From Tunicatimonas pelagia (GTDB lineage: Bacteria > Bacteroidota > Bacteroidia > Cytophagales > Cyclobacteriaceae), in assembly GCF_030506325.1 (NCBI RefSeq), contig NZ_CP120683.1:5159001-5223000 (forward strand): a stretch of 64,000 bases of DNA, given 5' to 3'. Of the stretch, positions 16,704-26,215 are shown one piece after another. Made by a program: the position numbers and the translations under genes. Each line of letters opens with the position of its first letter. Within the stretch, counting starts at the first letter, position 1. Under the pieces are notes generated by a model that did no database searches, was not told the origin of the DNA, and saw only the letters and a list, made by a program, of their open reading frames with translations.

Positions 16704-17585
16704 TTGGGTACGGTAATTGAATTGGAAGCAGAAAGTAACATCTTTTTTAAGAAATTAACACTCAATCTGCGGGGAAAATTGGTAGACCTGCGTCAGCCCC
16801 ACGTGATGGGGATTCTCAATGTCACTCCTGATTCGTTTTACGACGGTGGAAAATACCACCGAAGTGAACAAAAGCTACTCAGCCAAGCTGAGCAAATGTT
16901 GCAGGAAGGGGCAACAATACTAGATGTAGGAGGCTACTCTTCCCGACCGGGTGCCACTGATATTACGTTAGAAGAAGAGAAGTCGAGGGTTATTACCGCT
17001 ATTGAACTGATTGCAAACCAACTGCCGGAGGCCAATATATCGGTCGATACGTTTCGAGCTGAGGTGGCCGAAGAAGCACTGCTGGCCGGAGCTTGCATGG
17101 TAAATGATATTTCGGGCGGAGAGCTTGATCCGAAAATGTTTGAAGTAGTCGCCCGGTATCGGGTTCCCTACGTGCTGATGCATATGCGGGGAACACCCCA
17201 AACAATGAAGCAGTTGACCGATTATGATAATGTAGTTGTTGAACTGCTAGATTATTTTCAGCGGAAAATCGCGCAACTGCGGCAACGTAACGTAGCTGAC
17301 ATTATTCTTGATCTGGGTTTTGGTTTTGCTAAAAACATTGACCAAAATTACTTTCTGTTGAAGAACTTGCGTGCGTTTCAGGAGTTAGGGCTTCCGTTAC
17401 TGGCTGGCTTGTCGCGTAAATCAATGATTTACAAGCGGTTGGGAGGTAGCCCCAACGAAGCCTTGAACGGCACCACCGTGCTAAACACAATAGCCTTGAT
17501 GAAGGGGGCTTCTATTCTGCGAGTGCACGATGTGAAAGAAGCAAAAGAGGCTATTCAATTGGTAGAATATATGAAGAACGAATAA
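16704..17585 (+). CDS. folP: Dihydropteroate synthase
   Basis: The DHPS core starts at HVMGILNVTPDSFYDGG (33-49) and includes DVGGYSSRPGA, the SVDTFRAEVA block, VNDISGGELD, VLMHMRGTPQTM, LDLGFGFAKN and GLSRKSMI. The enzyme joins p-aminobenzoate to the pterin in folate synthesis. No ATG lies upstream of the core in this frame; the candidates are TTG at 16704 or 16722, so the start is uncertain. The stop lies 6 bases before the putative cdaA start, so the two genes are probably cotranscribed, a folP-cdaA arrangement known in Bacteroidota. Confidence 0.95.
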   Translation: MGTVIELEAESNIFFKKLTLNLRGKLVDLRQPHVMGILNVTPDSFYDGGKYHRSEQKLLSQAEQMLQEGATILDVGGYSSRPGATDITLEEEKSRVITAIELIANQLPEANISVDTFRAEVAEEALLAGACMVNDISGGELDPKMFEVVARYRVPYVLMHMRGTPQTMKQLTDYDNVVVELLDYFQRKIAQLRQRNVADIILDLGFGFAKNIDQNYFLLKNLRAFQELGLPLLAGLSRKSMIYKRLGGSPNEALNGTTVLNTIALMKGASILRVHDVKEAKEAIQLVEYMKNE

Positions 17586-17591
17586 AAGAAA

Positions 17592-18545
17592 TTGATTTAT
17601 CTTTTTTACATAGGGTTTTTAGAAGTTAACTGGAACGATATCTTCGATATACTGCTGGTAAGCGTACTGTTGTACCAAGTATACAAGCTGATGCGCGGCA
17701 GTGTGGCTCTAAGTATATTCTTCGGATTTTTAACCTTGTACCTTTTTTACCTAGTAGTAAGAGCCGCTCAGATGGAGTTGCTATCTACTATTTTGGGTCA
17801 GTTTATGGAAGTTGGGGTGTTGGCCGCCATTATTCTGTTTCAGCAGGAGATTCGGAAATTTTTATTGCTGCTGGGAAAAACAACGACTATTAACCGCGAC
17901 AATTTTTTTAATACCTTTTGGCGAAGAAAAGAAGAGCAAGGCAAGCTAAATCTCACTCCGATTGTTGATGCTGCTAAAAGCCTGAGTGGTTCCAATACCG
18001 GAGCACTGATCGTTTTCTCTAAAAATTCTCCTCTAAAATTTTACGCTAAGTCTGGCGATGAAATTGATGCAACGGTATCAAAACGCTTGTTGCTGTCTAT
18101 TTTTAACAAGTACAGTCCGTTGCACGATGGAGCTGTTATCATTTTTGAAGGAAAGATTAAAGCGGCTCGCTGCATACTACCGGTTACGGAGCAGGAAAAC
18201 CTCCCAGCCGAACTGGGACTGCGCCACCGAGCCGCTATTGGCATGACAGAAATAACCGATTCACTGGTGCTGGTAGTTTCGGAAGAAACCGGGCAGATGT
18301 CGATAGTGGTGAACGGGGAGATTTACCGCAACCTTTCTACCAAAGAACTACGGCAGCGTATTAATCAGTACATGCTGGAAGAGCGCGATGAGGAAGAGTT
18401 CATCATCGATCAGGCCAAAGCGGAAGAGGAAGCGTTCATTCAGAAGAAAGAAGAAAAGCTGGAGAAGAAAGACAAGAAAGCCAAGACTGATACCAAGGTA
18501 AAGGTAGATGATAGTATAGAAGCTGAGACCACTAGCTCTTCGTAA
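17592..18545 (+). CDS. cdaA: Diadenylate cyclase CdaA
   Basis: 317 residues from a TTG start at 17592; there is no ATG before the first membrane helix. Three hydrophobic segments lie at about 17-34, 38-56 and 65-84. The DAC domain follows, with DGA (179-181) and RHR (211-213), which bind ATP and define active c-di-AMP synthases. The last ~50 residues are a Lys/Glu-rich charged tail (KKEEKLEKKDKKAKTD) beyond the usual domain. c-di-AMP controls potassium and osmotic balance and cell-wall homeostasis. Confidence 0.94.
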   Translation: MIYLFYIGFLEVNWNDIFDILLVSVLLYQVYKLMRGSVALSIFFGFLTLYLFYLVVRAAQMELLSTILGQFMEVGVLAAIILFQQEIRKFLLLLGKTTTINRDNFFNTFWRRKEEQGKLNLTPIVDAAKSLSGSNTGALIVFSKNSPLKFYAKSGDEIDATVSKRLLLSIFNKYSPLHDGAVIIFEGKIKAARCILPVTEQENLPAELGLRHRAAIGMTEITDSLVLVVSEETGQMSIVVNGEIYRNLSTKELRQRINQYMLEERDEEEFIIDQAKAEEEAFIQKKEEKLEKKDKKAKTDTKVKVDDSIEAETTSSS

Positions 18546-18723
18546 CTTCTTGCGGAAAACGCCGCCGAATTTTATTGATTAGAAATAACTTTTGAGCAGT
18601 AAAACTATTGGGGTGCATGGTTTGAAATAGTGTTTCCCATTCTTGCCACAAACCTTCTTCATCCCGCCTAAACGCCTCATGATCTATCTTTTTCTTAGCT
18701 AAATATTCTTCAAAAGTGTCCAT
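18532..18723 (-). CDS. Small conserved protein, unknown function
   Basis: 63 residues, soluble and charged, with the pattern EEYLAKKKIDHEAFRRDE and HPNSFTAQKLFLINKIRRRF. I recognise the HPxSFTAQKLFLINxIRR motif as one recurring in small uncharacterised Bacteroidota proteins, but no function is known to me. It overlaps the 3' end of cdaA on the opposite strand by 14 bases. Confidence 0.72.
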   Translation of the reverse strand: MDTFEEYLAKKKIDHEAFRRDEEGLWQEWETLFQTMHPNSFTAQKLFLINKIRRRFPQEVTKS

Positions 18724-18860
18724 AGCGTGGTGTTAAAGTGCATGATGCAAAGTGTTATGGTGCCTAAATAAATCTGTGATTATGTATTGTGAGCTGTAAA
18801 CGAGAAGCACGCTATATCAAATACGATAACACTATGACACCTAGTATCATAACACTAAGC
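18724..18860. repeat. Second ATAACAC-word palindrome
   Basis: Between the small gene and murB, the left part contains GTGTTAAAGTG and AGTGTTATGGTGCC (18730-18763), and the right part contains GATAACACTATGACACC and CATAACACTAAG (18824-18859). The same words occur at 8807-8906. Part of it is in frame with murB, which creates a spurious upstream extension of that gene. Confidence 0.62.
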
Positions 18861-18905
18861 GACAAGAAAGGTAAAGTTTTTGCAGTAATTAAGAAAAAGG
18901 CTGGA

Positions 18906-19934
18906 ATGGAAGTAGCTTCAAATATCTCGTTAAAAGACTATAATACCTTTGGAATAGACGCTGTTGCCCGTCATTTGGTGAAAGTTAGCTCCGTAGAAAA
19001 ACTACAGGATGTACTGAAGCAAGATCGGTGGAAAGAAACTCCTAAGCTGATTTTGGGAGGTGGGAGCAATGTGCTGTTTACTTCGCCTGAGGTGGAATTA
19101 GTCGTGAAGATGGATATTCGAGGTATTGAGGTAATAGAGGAAAACGATGACTTTGTGTGGATTAAAGTTGGAGCCGGAGAAAACTGGCACGAGTTGGTGA
19201 TGTATTGCATCGATCAGGGATGGGGTGGGGTAGAAAACCTCTCGCTAATTCCGGGAACGGTAGGAGCGGCTCCCATGCAGAATATTGGTGCCTACGGAGT
19301 AGAAATTAAAGATGTTTTCACTCAATTGGAAGCCGTGGATATTGAAACGGCTACCCTAAGAACCTTTAATCCTGAAGAATGTAAGTTTGGTTATCGGGAG
19401 AGCGTGTTCAAAAATATTTACAAAGAAAAGTACATTATCGCCTCAGTGAACTTTCGCTTGAATAAACGCCCTCAAATCAACACATCCTACGGAGCAATTG
19501 AGGAAGTACTCACCGAACGACTAGGGTCAACCGGAGCAAAGTCAGCGAGTATTCGCGATGTGAGCGAAGCGGTAATTCATATCCGCCAGAGTAAGTTGCC
19601 CGATCCTAACAAAATTGGTAATGCCGGAAGCTTCTTCAAGAATCCGGTTGTTCCTCGAGCTAAATTCGAGGGCTTGCAGCAACAATTTACTAGTGTTCCT
19701 GGCTATCCAGTATCGGAAAGCAAAGTGAAGGTTCCGGCGGGTTGGTTGATTGAGCAAGCGGGGTGGAAAGGAAAACGGTTCGGCAATGTAGGAGTCCACA
19801 ACCGCCAAGCACTAGTGCTGGTAAACTTCGGATCGGCCCAAGGAGAAGAAATCAAAAAATTGGCCTACGACATTCAGCAGTCAGTACAAGAAAAGTTTGG
19901 TATTCTAATTCAGCCGGAGGTGAATATTGTATGA
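18906..19934 (+). CDS. murB: UDP-N-acetylenolpyruvoylglucosamine reductase
   Basis: The ATG at 18906 is chosen; the frame is open from 18789 but that stretch lies in a repeat. The product is 342 residues. FAD-binding motifs are present: LILGGGSNVLF, IPGTVGAAPMQNIGAYG, then GYRESVFK. Near the end are AGSFFKNP with the catalytic Ser, and KVPAGWLIEQAGWKG. It is the E. coli-type (type I) MurB with the extra C-terminal elements. It reduces UDP-GlcNAc-enolpyruvate to UDP-MurNAc with NADPH, the second step of peptidoglycan precursor synthesis. Confidence 0.95.
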   Translation: MEVASNISLKDYNTFGIDAVARHLVKVSSVEKLQDVLKQDRWKETPKLILGGGSNVLFTSPEVELVVKMDIRGIEVIEENDDFVWIKVGAGENWHELVMYCIDQGWGGVENLSLIPGTVGAAPMQNIGAYGVEIKDVFTQLEAVDIETATLRTFNPEECKFGYRESVFKNIYKEKYIIASVNFRLNKRPQINTSYGAIEEVLTERLGSTGAKSASIRDVSEAVIHIRQSKLPDPNKIGNAGSFFKNPVVPRAKFEGLQQQFTSVPGYPVSESKVKVPAGWLIEQAGWKGKRFGNVGVHNRQALVLVNFGSAQGEEIKKLAYDIQQSVQEKFGILIQPEVNIV

Positions 19935-20163
19935 GAGAACGGAGACCGGAATTTAAAACCGATCGTTGATGGAACCAAAGAACGGATGAATAATATCCGA
20001 AACTTTGTAACCTTCAACCTATCAAACCGTGCGACGGCCGCTTGTAACTCAATGACCATTAAACAGCGAACACATGAAACAAACTACAACCCTAAGACGA
20101 TAAAATACACTTGAACAAGCTTATATTTACTTTGTTCTAAGTTCATAACTTAATCAATTAATA

Positions 20164-20700
20164 ATGAAACTAAATTCTCTTTACATTGCTCTTTCCCTCA
20201 CTCTCTGTTGTTTTCTTAGCCAAACAGCATTTTCTCAAAAAGCGTTAGAAGCCAAGCCTAGTCCGTTAAATGTAGCGGCCATGAAGCAAGGTGACACCTA
20301 CGTTAAAGTAGTATACTCTCGTCCGCATAAGCGCGACCGTAAAGTGTTTGGTGGTTTAGTGCCCTACGGCGATGTTTGGCGATTGGGTGCTAACGAAGCT
20401 ACTGAAATTACACTTACTCAAGATTTAACCCTCGGTGGGCAAAAGCTGGCAGCCGGAACATACTCAATGTATGCTATTCCGGAAGAAGATAAGTGGACGG
20501 TGATTTTTAATAACGCTCTTGGTGAGTGGGGACACTACAATTACGACGAAAAGAAGGATGCCCTTCGGATAGAAGCTCCTACTTCTAAAACCGAGGAAAC
20601 CTACGAGCCATTCACCATCATGTTTAATGAGGCCGGCACCGAAATGATTATGGCTTGGGAAGATACCAAAGTAGTTGTTCCGGTTAGTGTTGCTGCTTAA
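20164..20700 (+). CDS. Secreted DUF2911 protein
   Basis: 178 residues with a signal peptide (cut after AFSQ, about 24). The DUF2911 core is clear: VKVVYSRPHKRDRKVFGGLV, PYGDVWRLGANEATEI and LAAGTYSMYAIPEEDKWTVI. The family is common in Bacteroidota, with a jelly-roll-like fold predicted and no known activity. It stands alone, convergent with glmS. Confidence 0.9.
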   Translation: MKLNSLYIALSLTLCCFLSQTAFSQKALEAKPSPLNVAAMKQGDTYVKVVYSRPHKRDRKVFGGLVPYGDVWRLGANEATEITLTQDLTLGGQKLAAGTYSMYAIPEEDKWTVIFNNALGEWGHYNYDEKKDALRIEAPTSKTEETYEPFTIMFNEAGTEMIMAWEDTKVVVPVSVAA

Positions 20701-20707
20701 CTTCTTA

Positions 20708-20783
20708 GGTGAAGGGTAGAAGGTAAAGGGGTAGCGAAAATACACTTGCCAAAAAGTACCCTCAACCTTGTACCCTTCACCCT
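20708..20783. repeat. GGTGAAGGGTA palindrome, possible bidirectional terminator
   Basis: The arm 20708-20733 (GGTGAAGGGTAGAAGGT...) is complementary to 20755-20782 (...ACCTTGTACCCTTCACCC). It lies exactly in the convergent gap between the DUF2911 gene and glmS, and could end both transcripts. The same words appear between glmU and nagB at 27455-27567. Confidence 0.72.
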
Positions 20784-20787
20784 TATT

Positions 20788-22641
20788 TTATTCTACCGTT
20801 ACTGATTTGGCTAAATTTCGGGGTTGATCTACGTTGCAATTGCGTAACACGGCGATGTGGTACGAAAGCAATTGAAGCGGAATCACTGATACCAGTGGTG
20901 TAAGCAACTGATTTGTAGCTGGGATTTCTAACACATGATCGGCCATGTTGGCAATCAAACTATCTCCTTCCGTAACTACGGCAATTACCTGTCCCTTACG
21001 AGCTTTCACTTCCTGAATGTTGGAAACCACTTTTTCGTAGGAGCTATCTTGGGTAGCGACTACTACTACGGGCATTTCTTTGTCAATTAAAGCAATGGGA
21101 CCATGCTTCATTTCTGCTGCCGGATACCCTTCGGCGTGGATATAGCTAATCTCTTTTAATTTTAGAGCTCCTTCCAGTGCTACCGGAAAGTTATGCCCTC
21201 TTCCCAAATAAATAGCGTTAGTAGCATCTTTATAGATGTCTGAGATATATTTGATGTGGGCGTTTAATTCGAGAGCTTTTTCTACTTTTTCCGGTATTTC
21301 ATCCATCTCCTGCAACAGCGTCTGATAAAATGCTTCATCTAAGGTTCCTTTCTTACGACCAACCAGCAGGGCAAACATAGTAAGTACAGTGAGCTGAGCA
21401 GTAAACGCCTTCGTACTGGCAACGCCAATTTCAGGGCCGGCGTGGGTGTACGAACCAGCGTGAGATGCCCGAGCAATGGATGAACCTACCACATTGCAAA
21501 CTCCTAGCACAATGGCTCCCTGGGCTTTCGCTAACTCAATGGCCGCCAGGGTATCCGCAGTTTCTCCTGACTGAGAAATAGCAATCACTACGTCGCCCGG
21601 ATTGATAACCGGATTGCGGTAACGGAACTCCGAGGCGTACTCTACTTCTACCGGAATGCGGCACAGGTCTTCAAAAATATACTCAGCTACCAGTCCGGCG
21701 TGCCAAGAAGTTCCGCAGCCGATGATGATAATGCGGTTGGCATCCACCATATTATCAATGTACTCGCGAATGCCCCCCAGCATCATAGTACTGGTTTCGG
21801 CATTTAATCGCCCGCGCATACAATCGCTAATGGATTTGGGCTGCTCGTAGATCTCCTTGAGCATAAAGTGCTCAAAACCACCTTTCTCAATCGCCTCCAG
21901 TTCAATATCTAACGTTTGAATATACGGAGCAGTCTCCAATTCGGTGTGAATGTCTTTGATAGTAAACTTCTCGTTCTTGATGACACAAACTTCATTATCA
22001 TTCAAATACACTACATCGCTGGTGTACTCTACAATCGGGGTGGCATCCGAAGCCAGAAAGAACTCACCTTTTTCTTTTCCCAGTCCGAGCACAAGGGGAC
22101 TGCCTTTCCGGGCGGCAATCAGCGTATTGGGTTCCGAGGCAGAAACTATACAGATGGCATAAGCTCCAATCACTCGGGTTAAGGCTACCCGCACAGATTC
22201 TTCCAACGAAAGATTTTCGTGTTTTTTGATGTCTTCAATAAAGTGGATGAGTACTTCGGTATCCGTCTCACTTTCAAACTGATGGCCTTTATTAATAAGC
22301 TCCGTTCGTAGCGAATCGTAGTTTTCAATAATGCCATTGTGGATAATAGCCAACTCTTTATTGCCGGAGTAGTGAGGGTGGGCATTTACATCATTAGGCT
22401 CGCCGTGGGTAGCCCAGCGGGTGTGCCCAATACCAAGCGAGGCGTGCAACGTATCTTGCCCTACCTCATGTAGGTAATTCTCTAAATCTGATACTTTTCC
22501 CTGCTTTTTGTATACCGATAAGTTTCCGTTCATCAGAGCAAGGCCGGCACTATCGTACCCGCGGTATTCTAGGCGTTTTAAGCCTTTTAGTATAACTGAA
22601 TGAGCGTGTCGGGATCCAATATAGGCTACAATTCCACACAT
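20788..22641 (-). CDS. glmS: Glutamine-fructose-6-phosphate aminotransferase
   Basis: The start is set at ATG 22641 (MCGIVAYIG), since Cys2 must become the N-terminal nucleophile; an ATG 6 bases upstream would bury it. The glutaminase domain spans about 1-220 (GHTRWATHG, HNGIIENYD). Two SIS isomerase domains follow (GCGTSWHAG, SQSGETADT, ALEGALKLKEISYIHAEGY), ending in the conserved LAKSVTVE. 617 residues is the normal length. It makes glucosamine-6-phosphate, the entry step to UDP-GlcNAc. No glmS ribozyme was seen upstream. Confidence 0.98.
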   Translation of the reverse strand: MCGIVAYIGSRHAHSVILKGLKRLEYRGYDSAGLALMNGNLSVYKKQGKVSDLENYLHEVGQDTLHASLGIGHTRWATHGEPNDVNAHPHYSGNKELAIIHNGIIENYDSLRTELINKGHQFESETDTEVLIHFIEDIKKHENLSLEESVRVALTRVIGAYAICIVSASEPNTLIAARKGSPLVLGLGKEKGEFFLASDATPIVEYTSDVVYLNDNEVCVIKNEKFTIKDIHTELETAPYIQTLDIELEAIEKGGFEHFMLKEIYEQPKSISDCMRGRLNAETSTMMLGGIREYIDNMVDANRIIIIGCGTSWHAGLVAEYIFEDLCRIPVEVEYASEFRYRNPVINPGDVVIAISQSGETADTLAAIELAKAQGAIVLGVCNVVGSSIARASHAGSYTHAGPEIGVASTKAFTAQLTVLTMFALLVGRKKGTLDEAFYQTLLQEMDEIPEKVEKALELNAHIKYISDIYKDATNAIYLGRGHNFPVALEGALKLKEISYIHAEGYPAAEMKHGPIALIDKEMPVVVVATQDSSYEKVVSNIQEVKARKGQVIAVVTEGDSLIANMADHVLEIPATNQLLTPLVSVIPLQLLSYHIAVLRNCNVDQPRNLAKSVTVE

Positions 22642-22761
22642 AGACAATAAAATTTAAGTGGCTTGGGAAGTTATTTCTACCAAAATCAGTGCTACAAATC
22701 AATAAAGAGCTAGATTAATTCAATAAGTTATGTGAATAAATTATGAGAATTGACTAGCCAA

Positions 22762-22773
22762 TGAGCGCGCTCA
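22762..22773. promoter_or_regulatory. Perfect 12-bp palindrome upstream of glmS
   Basis: TGAGCGCGCTCA lies about 120 bases upstream of the glmS start codon. It is much more GC-rich than the surrounding AT-rich spacer, so an operator is possible. A second small hairpin (CGAACC/GGTTCG, 22782-22799) lies next to it. Confidence 0.35.
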
Positions 22774-22922
22774 CTGATCTACGAACCTACTCGGGTTCGG
22801 CTAAAAAAAAGGAAGAGCTAACAGGTAAATACTACACATGTACTATTTACCTCATAAAACGTAACTAAAAGATTTATATTGGAGATTGCGCTACAACGTG
22901 ATCAACTCGTTCTCACCTGACA

Positions 22923-25307
22923 TTACCACGAAAAATCAATCACAATGCCTATTGTTGGCAATGTAGCACTGTTATCAGTTTCATCTACCTCTACCAGGTT
23001 GCGAGGTTGAGCAATTTGCCCGGCATCAGTACGAGCCAATACATAAGAAGGAGGTTGAGGTAAATTACTTCCTAGCACATTCTGAATTTCAAAAAATAAG
23101 TTGAGTGTCCAACGGGTAAAGTTCCACTTTTTATCTACTCTAATATCAGTCTGGTTAAATGCACCTAAACGCGTATCGCCAAGCAGATCGTAGTCAAAAA
23201 AGAAAATAGGGTACGTATCGGTAGAAGTTTCTATATCAACCGGAGCGAAGGGAGCAGGTCCTAAGTAGCGAACCCGTAAACCAATTTCCCAGTTGCGCGG
23301 TAGCTTATACCCTCCGGTGAAGGTCAGTAAGTGACGGTTGTCCCAAAGCGACGGGCGAAAAATTCCATCTACCCCAGTGAACTCGCTCCAGTAGAGGGTG
23401 TAGGCTAGAATACCGTAAAAGTTGCGAGCTAGCTTTTGCTGTAGTAAAAATTCCAGTCCGTAAGTTCGTCCCTGACCATCGGTGGTTATTTCTTCGTTGC
23501 CCAGTACCGAAAAATCTCCGCCAAGGTTAGCCAGTGAAACGCCGTCTCGTACCGATACCGGATAATTGGCGTAATCTTTATAGAAGCCTTCCAGGGTTAA
23601 GCGAGTAGATCGGCGGGGTAAAAACTCTAAACCGGCTACGTAGTGGTCGCTTCGGGTGTAATCTCCGTCGCGGTTAGCAAATTCACCGTCTTGGTTCTGA
23701 AACCCTAATACGGTGTAGGGCAAAATTTTGTAGTACCGCCCCCAAGAAGCATTAAGTGTCCACCGAGAAGAAGCATTGTACGCCAGCGAAACGCGGGGCG
23801 AGAAGGTATTTAGCACGTTATTGCCGTCGTCAGTAAACGTATTACCGTCTACCCGAAAGCCAAACGATGGGGTAAAACGCTCATTGAAAAACGAGCGAGA
23901 AGCCTGAGCAAATACTCCGTAGCGAAAGAAGTCCAGATTGGTTTCGAAGGATACATCGTTTGTCACGTCGGTGGTAGTATTTTCGTAGCGAGAGTATTGC
24001 GCCAGAAAACCGCTGTTAAGCGTCCAGTCGTTAAGAAAATTGGTTAGCTCAAAACGCAACTTGTTTTCATCTTCTACCGATTCATTCCTGAAAACCAAAT
24101 CCGTTTCATTCACATTATCGGCAAACTGCCGGAAGTTATTGTTCAAAATATTCCCGCTTAGGGTAGCTCGGAAGAACCCTTTGCCTTCTCGGAACCGTTT
24201 GCGCCAGCTTACTCCAATTGTACTAGTCCACTGCTGAATGACGGGCACTTGATCTAGCGTAGCCTGTTGATCCTGCGTAATGTCATCGGGAGGGTTAATC
24301 CGAAAATCGTCCAGCGAACCAACTCCAATCAGGTTGATTTCGTTGCGGTCATCAATTTTATGATTGATTTTGTACTGATAATCCCAGTAATCGGGTAAAA
24401 AAGGTAAGTCAATGAGTTGAAACAGAAACTGAAGGTAGGAGCGACGCACCGAAAAAATGAAAGTAGTATTCGCTAAAGAATCTTCGGCCGGTTTCTTAAA
24501 CAGTGGCCCTTCTAACGTGAGAGCGGCTTCGCTAGCTCCTAACCGAAAGTTCAGCCGTCGATTCTGAGGATCACCATTCCGCTGATCGAACTGGAGCACT
24601 CCCGATAGCACATTATCGTACTGAGCGGGGAAGGAACTGGTACTCAAAGTCACTCCTTCAATGAAAGAAACGTTGAGCAAACCGACAGGGCCTCCGGCAC
24701 TGCCCTGAGTAGCAAAGTGGTTAATATTGGGAATTTCCACCCCGTCGAGGTAATACACATTTTCGTTGGGAGCCCCGCCCCGAATAATCACATCATTCCG
24801 AAAACCTACCGACCCTGATACGCCCGGAAGCGACTGTACTACCCTGGCAATATCATTGTTACCTCCCGGATACGTAGCGATTTCCTCCTGCGATAGCCGC
24901 TGAATAGAATTTGGAGTTTCTTGGCGTTTTTCAAACGGGCTGGCTTGCACCACCACTTCGCTTAGCTCATCCACGGCTTCTTCTAGCGTAAAGTTTAAGT
25001 TGGGGTTTCCACCCGACCGTACTACCACGTTGTAGCGGGTACTCGACTGATAACCTACGTAAGAAGCCGTAATATTGAACGATTGCGTAGGAATATCTTT
25101 AATTGTGTAGAAACCATTGATGTCAGTGGTGCTTCCTAGCGTGCTGCTTTCCAAACGCACGGTTACCCCAATAAGCGGTTCTTCGGTTCGGGCATCGCGC
25201 ACAAACCCGCTAATCTCTCCGGTATTTTGAGAAAATACTGAACTAGATACCGTTGCTAGCACAGAGCAAATGAGAATAAAAATAAAACGTTGAGTCATAG
25301 GAGTCAA
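22923..25307 (-). CDS. TonB-dependent receptor with CarboxypepD-like N-domain
   Basis: 794 residues. A signal peptide (cut near VFSQ) is followed by a carboxypeptidase-regulatory-like beta-sandwich (GEISGFVRDARTEEPLIGVT at about 31-50) and the plug domain (TPNSIQRLSQEEIATYPGG, then VYYLDGVEIPNINHFA). The 22-stranded barrel follows, ending in ...TIGIVIDFSW with a C-terminal aromatic. It is not a SusC protein: the SusC signature at the plug is absent and no SusD follows. The substrate is unknown, though its position beside glmS, glmU and nagB hints at amino sugars or chitin/peptidoglycan pieces. A second ATG 9 bases downstream is an alternative start. Confidence 0.92.
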   Translation of the reverse strand: MTPMTQRFIFILICSVLATVSSSVFSQNTGEISGFVRDARTEEPLIGVTVRLESSTLGSTTDINGFYTIKDIPTQSFNITASYVGYQSSTRYNVVVRSGGNPNLNFTLEEAVDELSEVVVQASPFEKRQETPNSIQRLSQEEIATYPGGNNDIARVVQSLPGVSGSVGFRNDVIIRGGAPNENVYYLDGVEIPNINHFATQGSAGGPVGLLNVSFIEGVTLSTSSFPAQYDNVLSGVLQFDQRNGDPQNRRLNFRLGASEAALTLEGPLFKKPAEDSLANTTFIFSVRRSYLQFLFQLIDLPFLPDYWDYQYKINHKIDDRNEINLIGVGSLDDFRINPPDDITQDQQATLDQVPVIQQWTSTIGVSWRKRFREGKGFFRATLSGNILNNNFRQFADNVNETDLVFRNESVEDENKLRFELTNFLNDWTLNSGFLAQYSRYENTTTDVTNDVSFETNLDFFRYGVFAQASRSFFNERFTPSFGFRVDGNTFTDDGNNVLNTFSPRVSLAYNASSRWTLNASWGRYYKILPYTVLGFQNQDGEFANRDGDYTRSDHYVAGLEFLPRRSTRLTLEGFYKDYANYPVSVRDGVSLANLGGDFSVLGNEEITTDGQGRTYGLEFLLQQKLARNFYGILAYTLYWSEFTGVDGIFRPSLWDNRHLLTFTGGYKLPRNWEIGLRVRYLGPAPFAPVDIETSTDTYPIFFFDYDLLGDTRLGAFNQTDIRVDKKWNFTRWTLNLFFEIQNVLGSNLPQPPSYVLARTDAGQIAQPRNLVEVDETDNSATLPTIGIVIDFSW

Positions 25308-25433
25308 TCCTGCAAAAGTGTGGGTGTTACGAAATTATTCAGACTACTAAAATTAGCTTAGGATTGTTAGGGAGAAGTAATGTTAAATGAAAAGAAGTAG
25401 TGTGAGTTGTTGTTTTTTGGGAATCAACCTTTG

Positions 25434-26159
25434 CTAAAGTTGCCATAGAGTAATAATATCAGTGCGGTTCATTCCGGTCTTAATCTCTTCACTGAGTTGC
25501 CAGCGAATAAGTTGTTCATCAATATCAGCGTACCGAGGAGTGCATGTCCACGGCTGATAGAAAATACTGGCAAGAAAATCATTTGTATCCTGCATTAACC
25601 CTAGCGATTGGGTTAGCTCTTCTCGAAGTAAATGCTTTTGACAGACAAGTGATTCGGTTCGCTCAGTATCTACGTACATGCTGCCCCGATTAATACTGTA
25701 ACCTGCGTTCCAGTAAATCCAAAAAATACCCCAGTTTTCTTCCACCAATGGGGCTGCTGCCGGTTCGTATTCAGTAGCGTAGGTTTGGGCATCGCCGAAG
25801 TAGATAAGGTAATTAGACTCAGTGCGTGTTGCTACCAGATTTAGTGAGATTGTAGTGCTTAAATCGTTAATTTCGGCTATTATCTGGTTCAACTCTTGCA
25901 TTAATTCGGTATACGTGGTATCAACCACAAATATTCGAATATCCTGATTCCACTTTTTAACCACTGGAGGAATATTCGCTAGTTCACCACCCAAACTGAT
26001 CTTTAAAAAATATTGCTGCTCTGCCGTTAGTTGAGGTTTTTTAATAGATGATTGGGGGGAAGCATCATCATCTGAATCGCATCCAACGATGACTAGAAAA
26101 ATGAAACACGTGTAAACCCACCCAGTGGATTTGAATTGGATAAGCTCCTTCATTATCAA
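25434..26159 (-). CDS. DUF2927-like lipoprotein
   Basis: 241 residues with a lipoprotein signal (hydrophobic stretch then IVGC, about residue 27) and an Asp-rich linker. The last third contains CQKHLLREELTQSLGLMQD, which resembles the DUF2927 motif where a His/Glu pair within a helix recalls zinc peptidases, but HExxH itself is absent. ATGs at 26159 and 26153 are both possible. Function unknown; it lies between the TonB-dependent receptor and the alternative GlmU on the same strand. Confidence 0.6.
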   Translation of the reverse strand: MIMKELIQFKSTGWVYTCFIFLVIVGCDSDDDASPQSSIKKPQLTAEQQYFLKISLGGELANIPPVVKKWNQDIRIFVVDTTYTELMQELNQIIAEINDLSTTISLNLVATRTESNYLIYFGDAQTYATEYEPAAAPLVEENWGIFWIYWNAGYSINRGSMYVDTERTESLVCQKHLLREELTQSLGLMQDTNDFLASIFYQPWTCTPRYADIDEQLIRWQLSEEIKTGMNRTDIITLWQL

Positions 26160-26215
26160 GGTACCAAAATACTTGTATTAAGTTAATAAGATATCTTGCC
26201 GTTACTAGCACTTAA

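Noticed and set aside
22782-22810. CGAACC/GGTTCG hairpin with A run as a terminator
   Set aside because: The run is A on plus; on minus the T run precedes the stem instead of following it, so it does not fit either strand.
22642-22922. glmS ribozyme or riboswitch upstream of glmS
   Set aside because: No conserved core was recognisable, and the element is known mainly from Firmicutes. Only short palindromes were seen.
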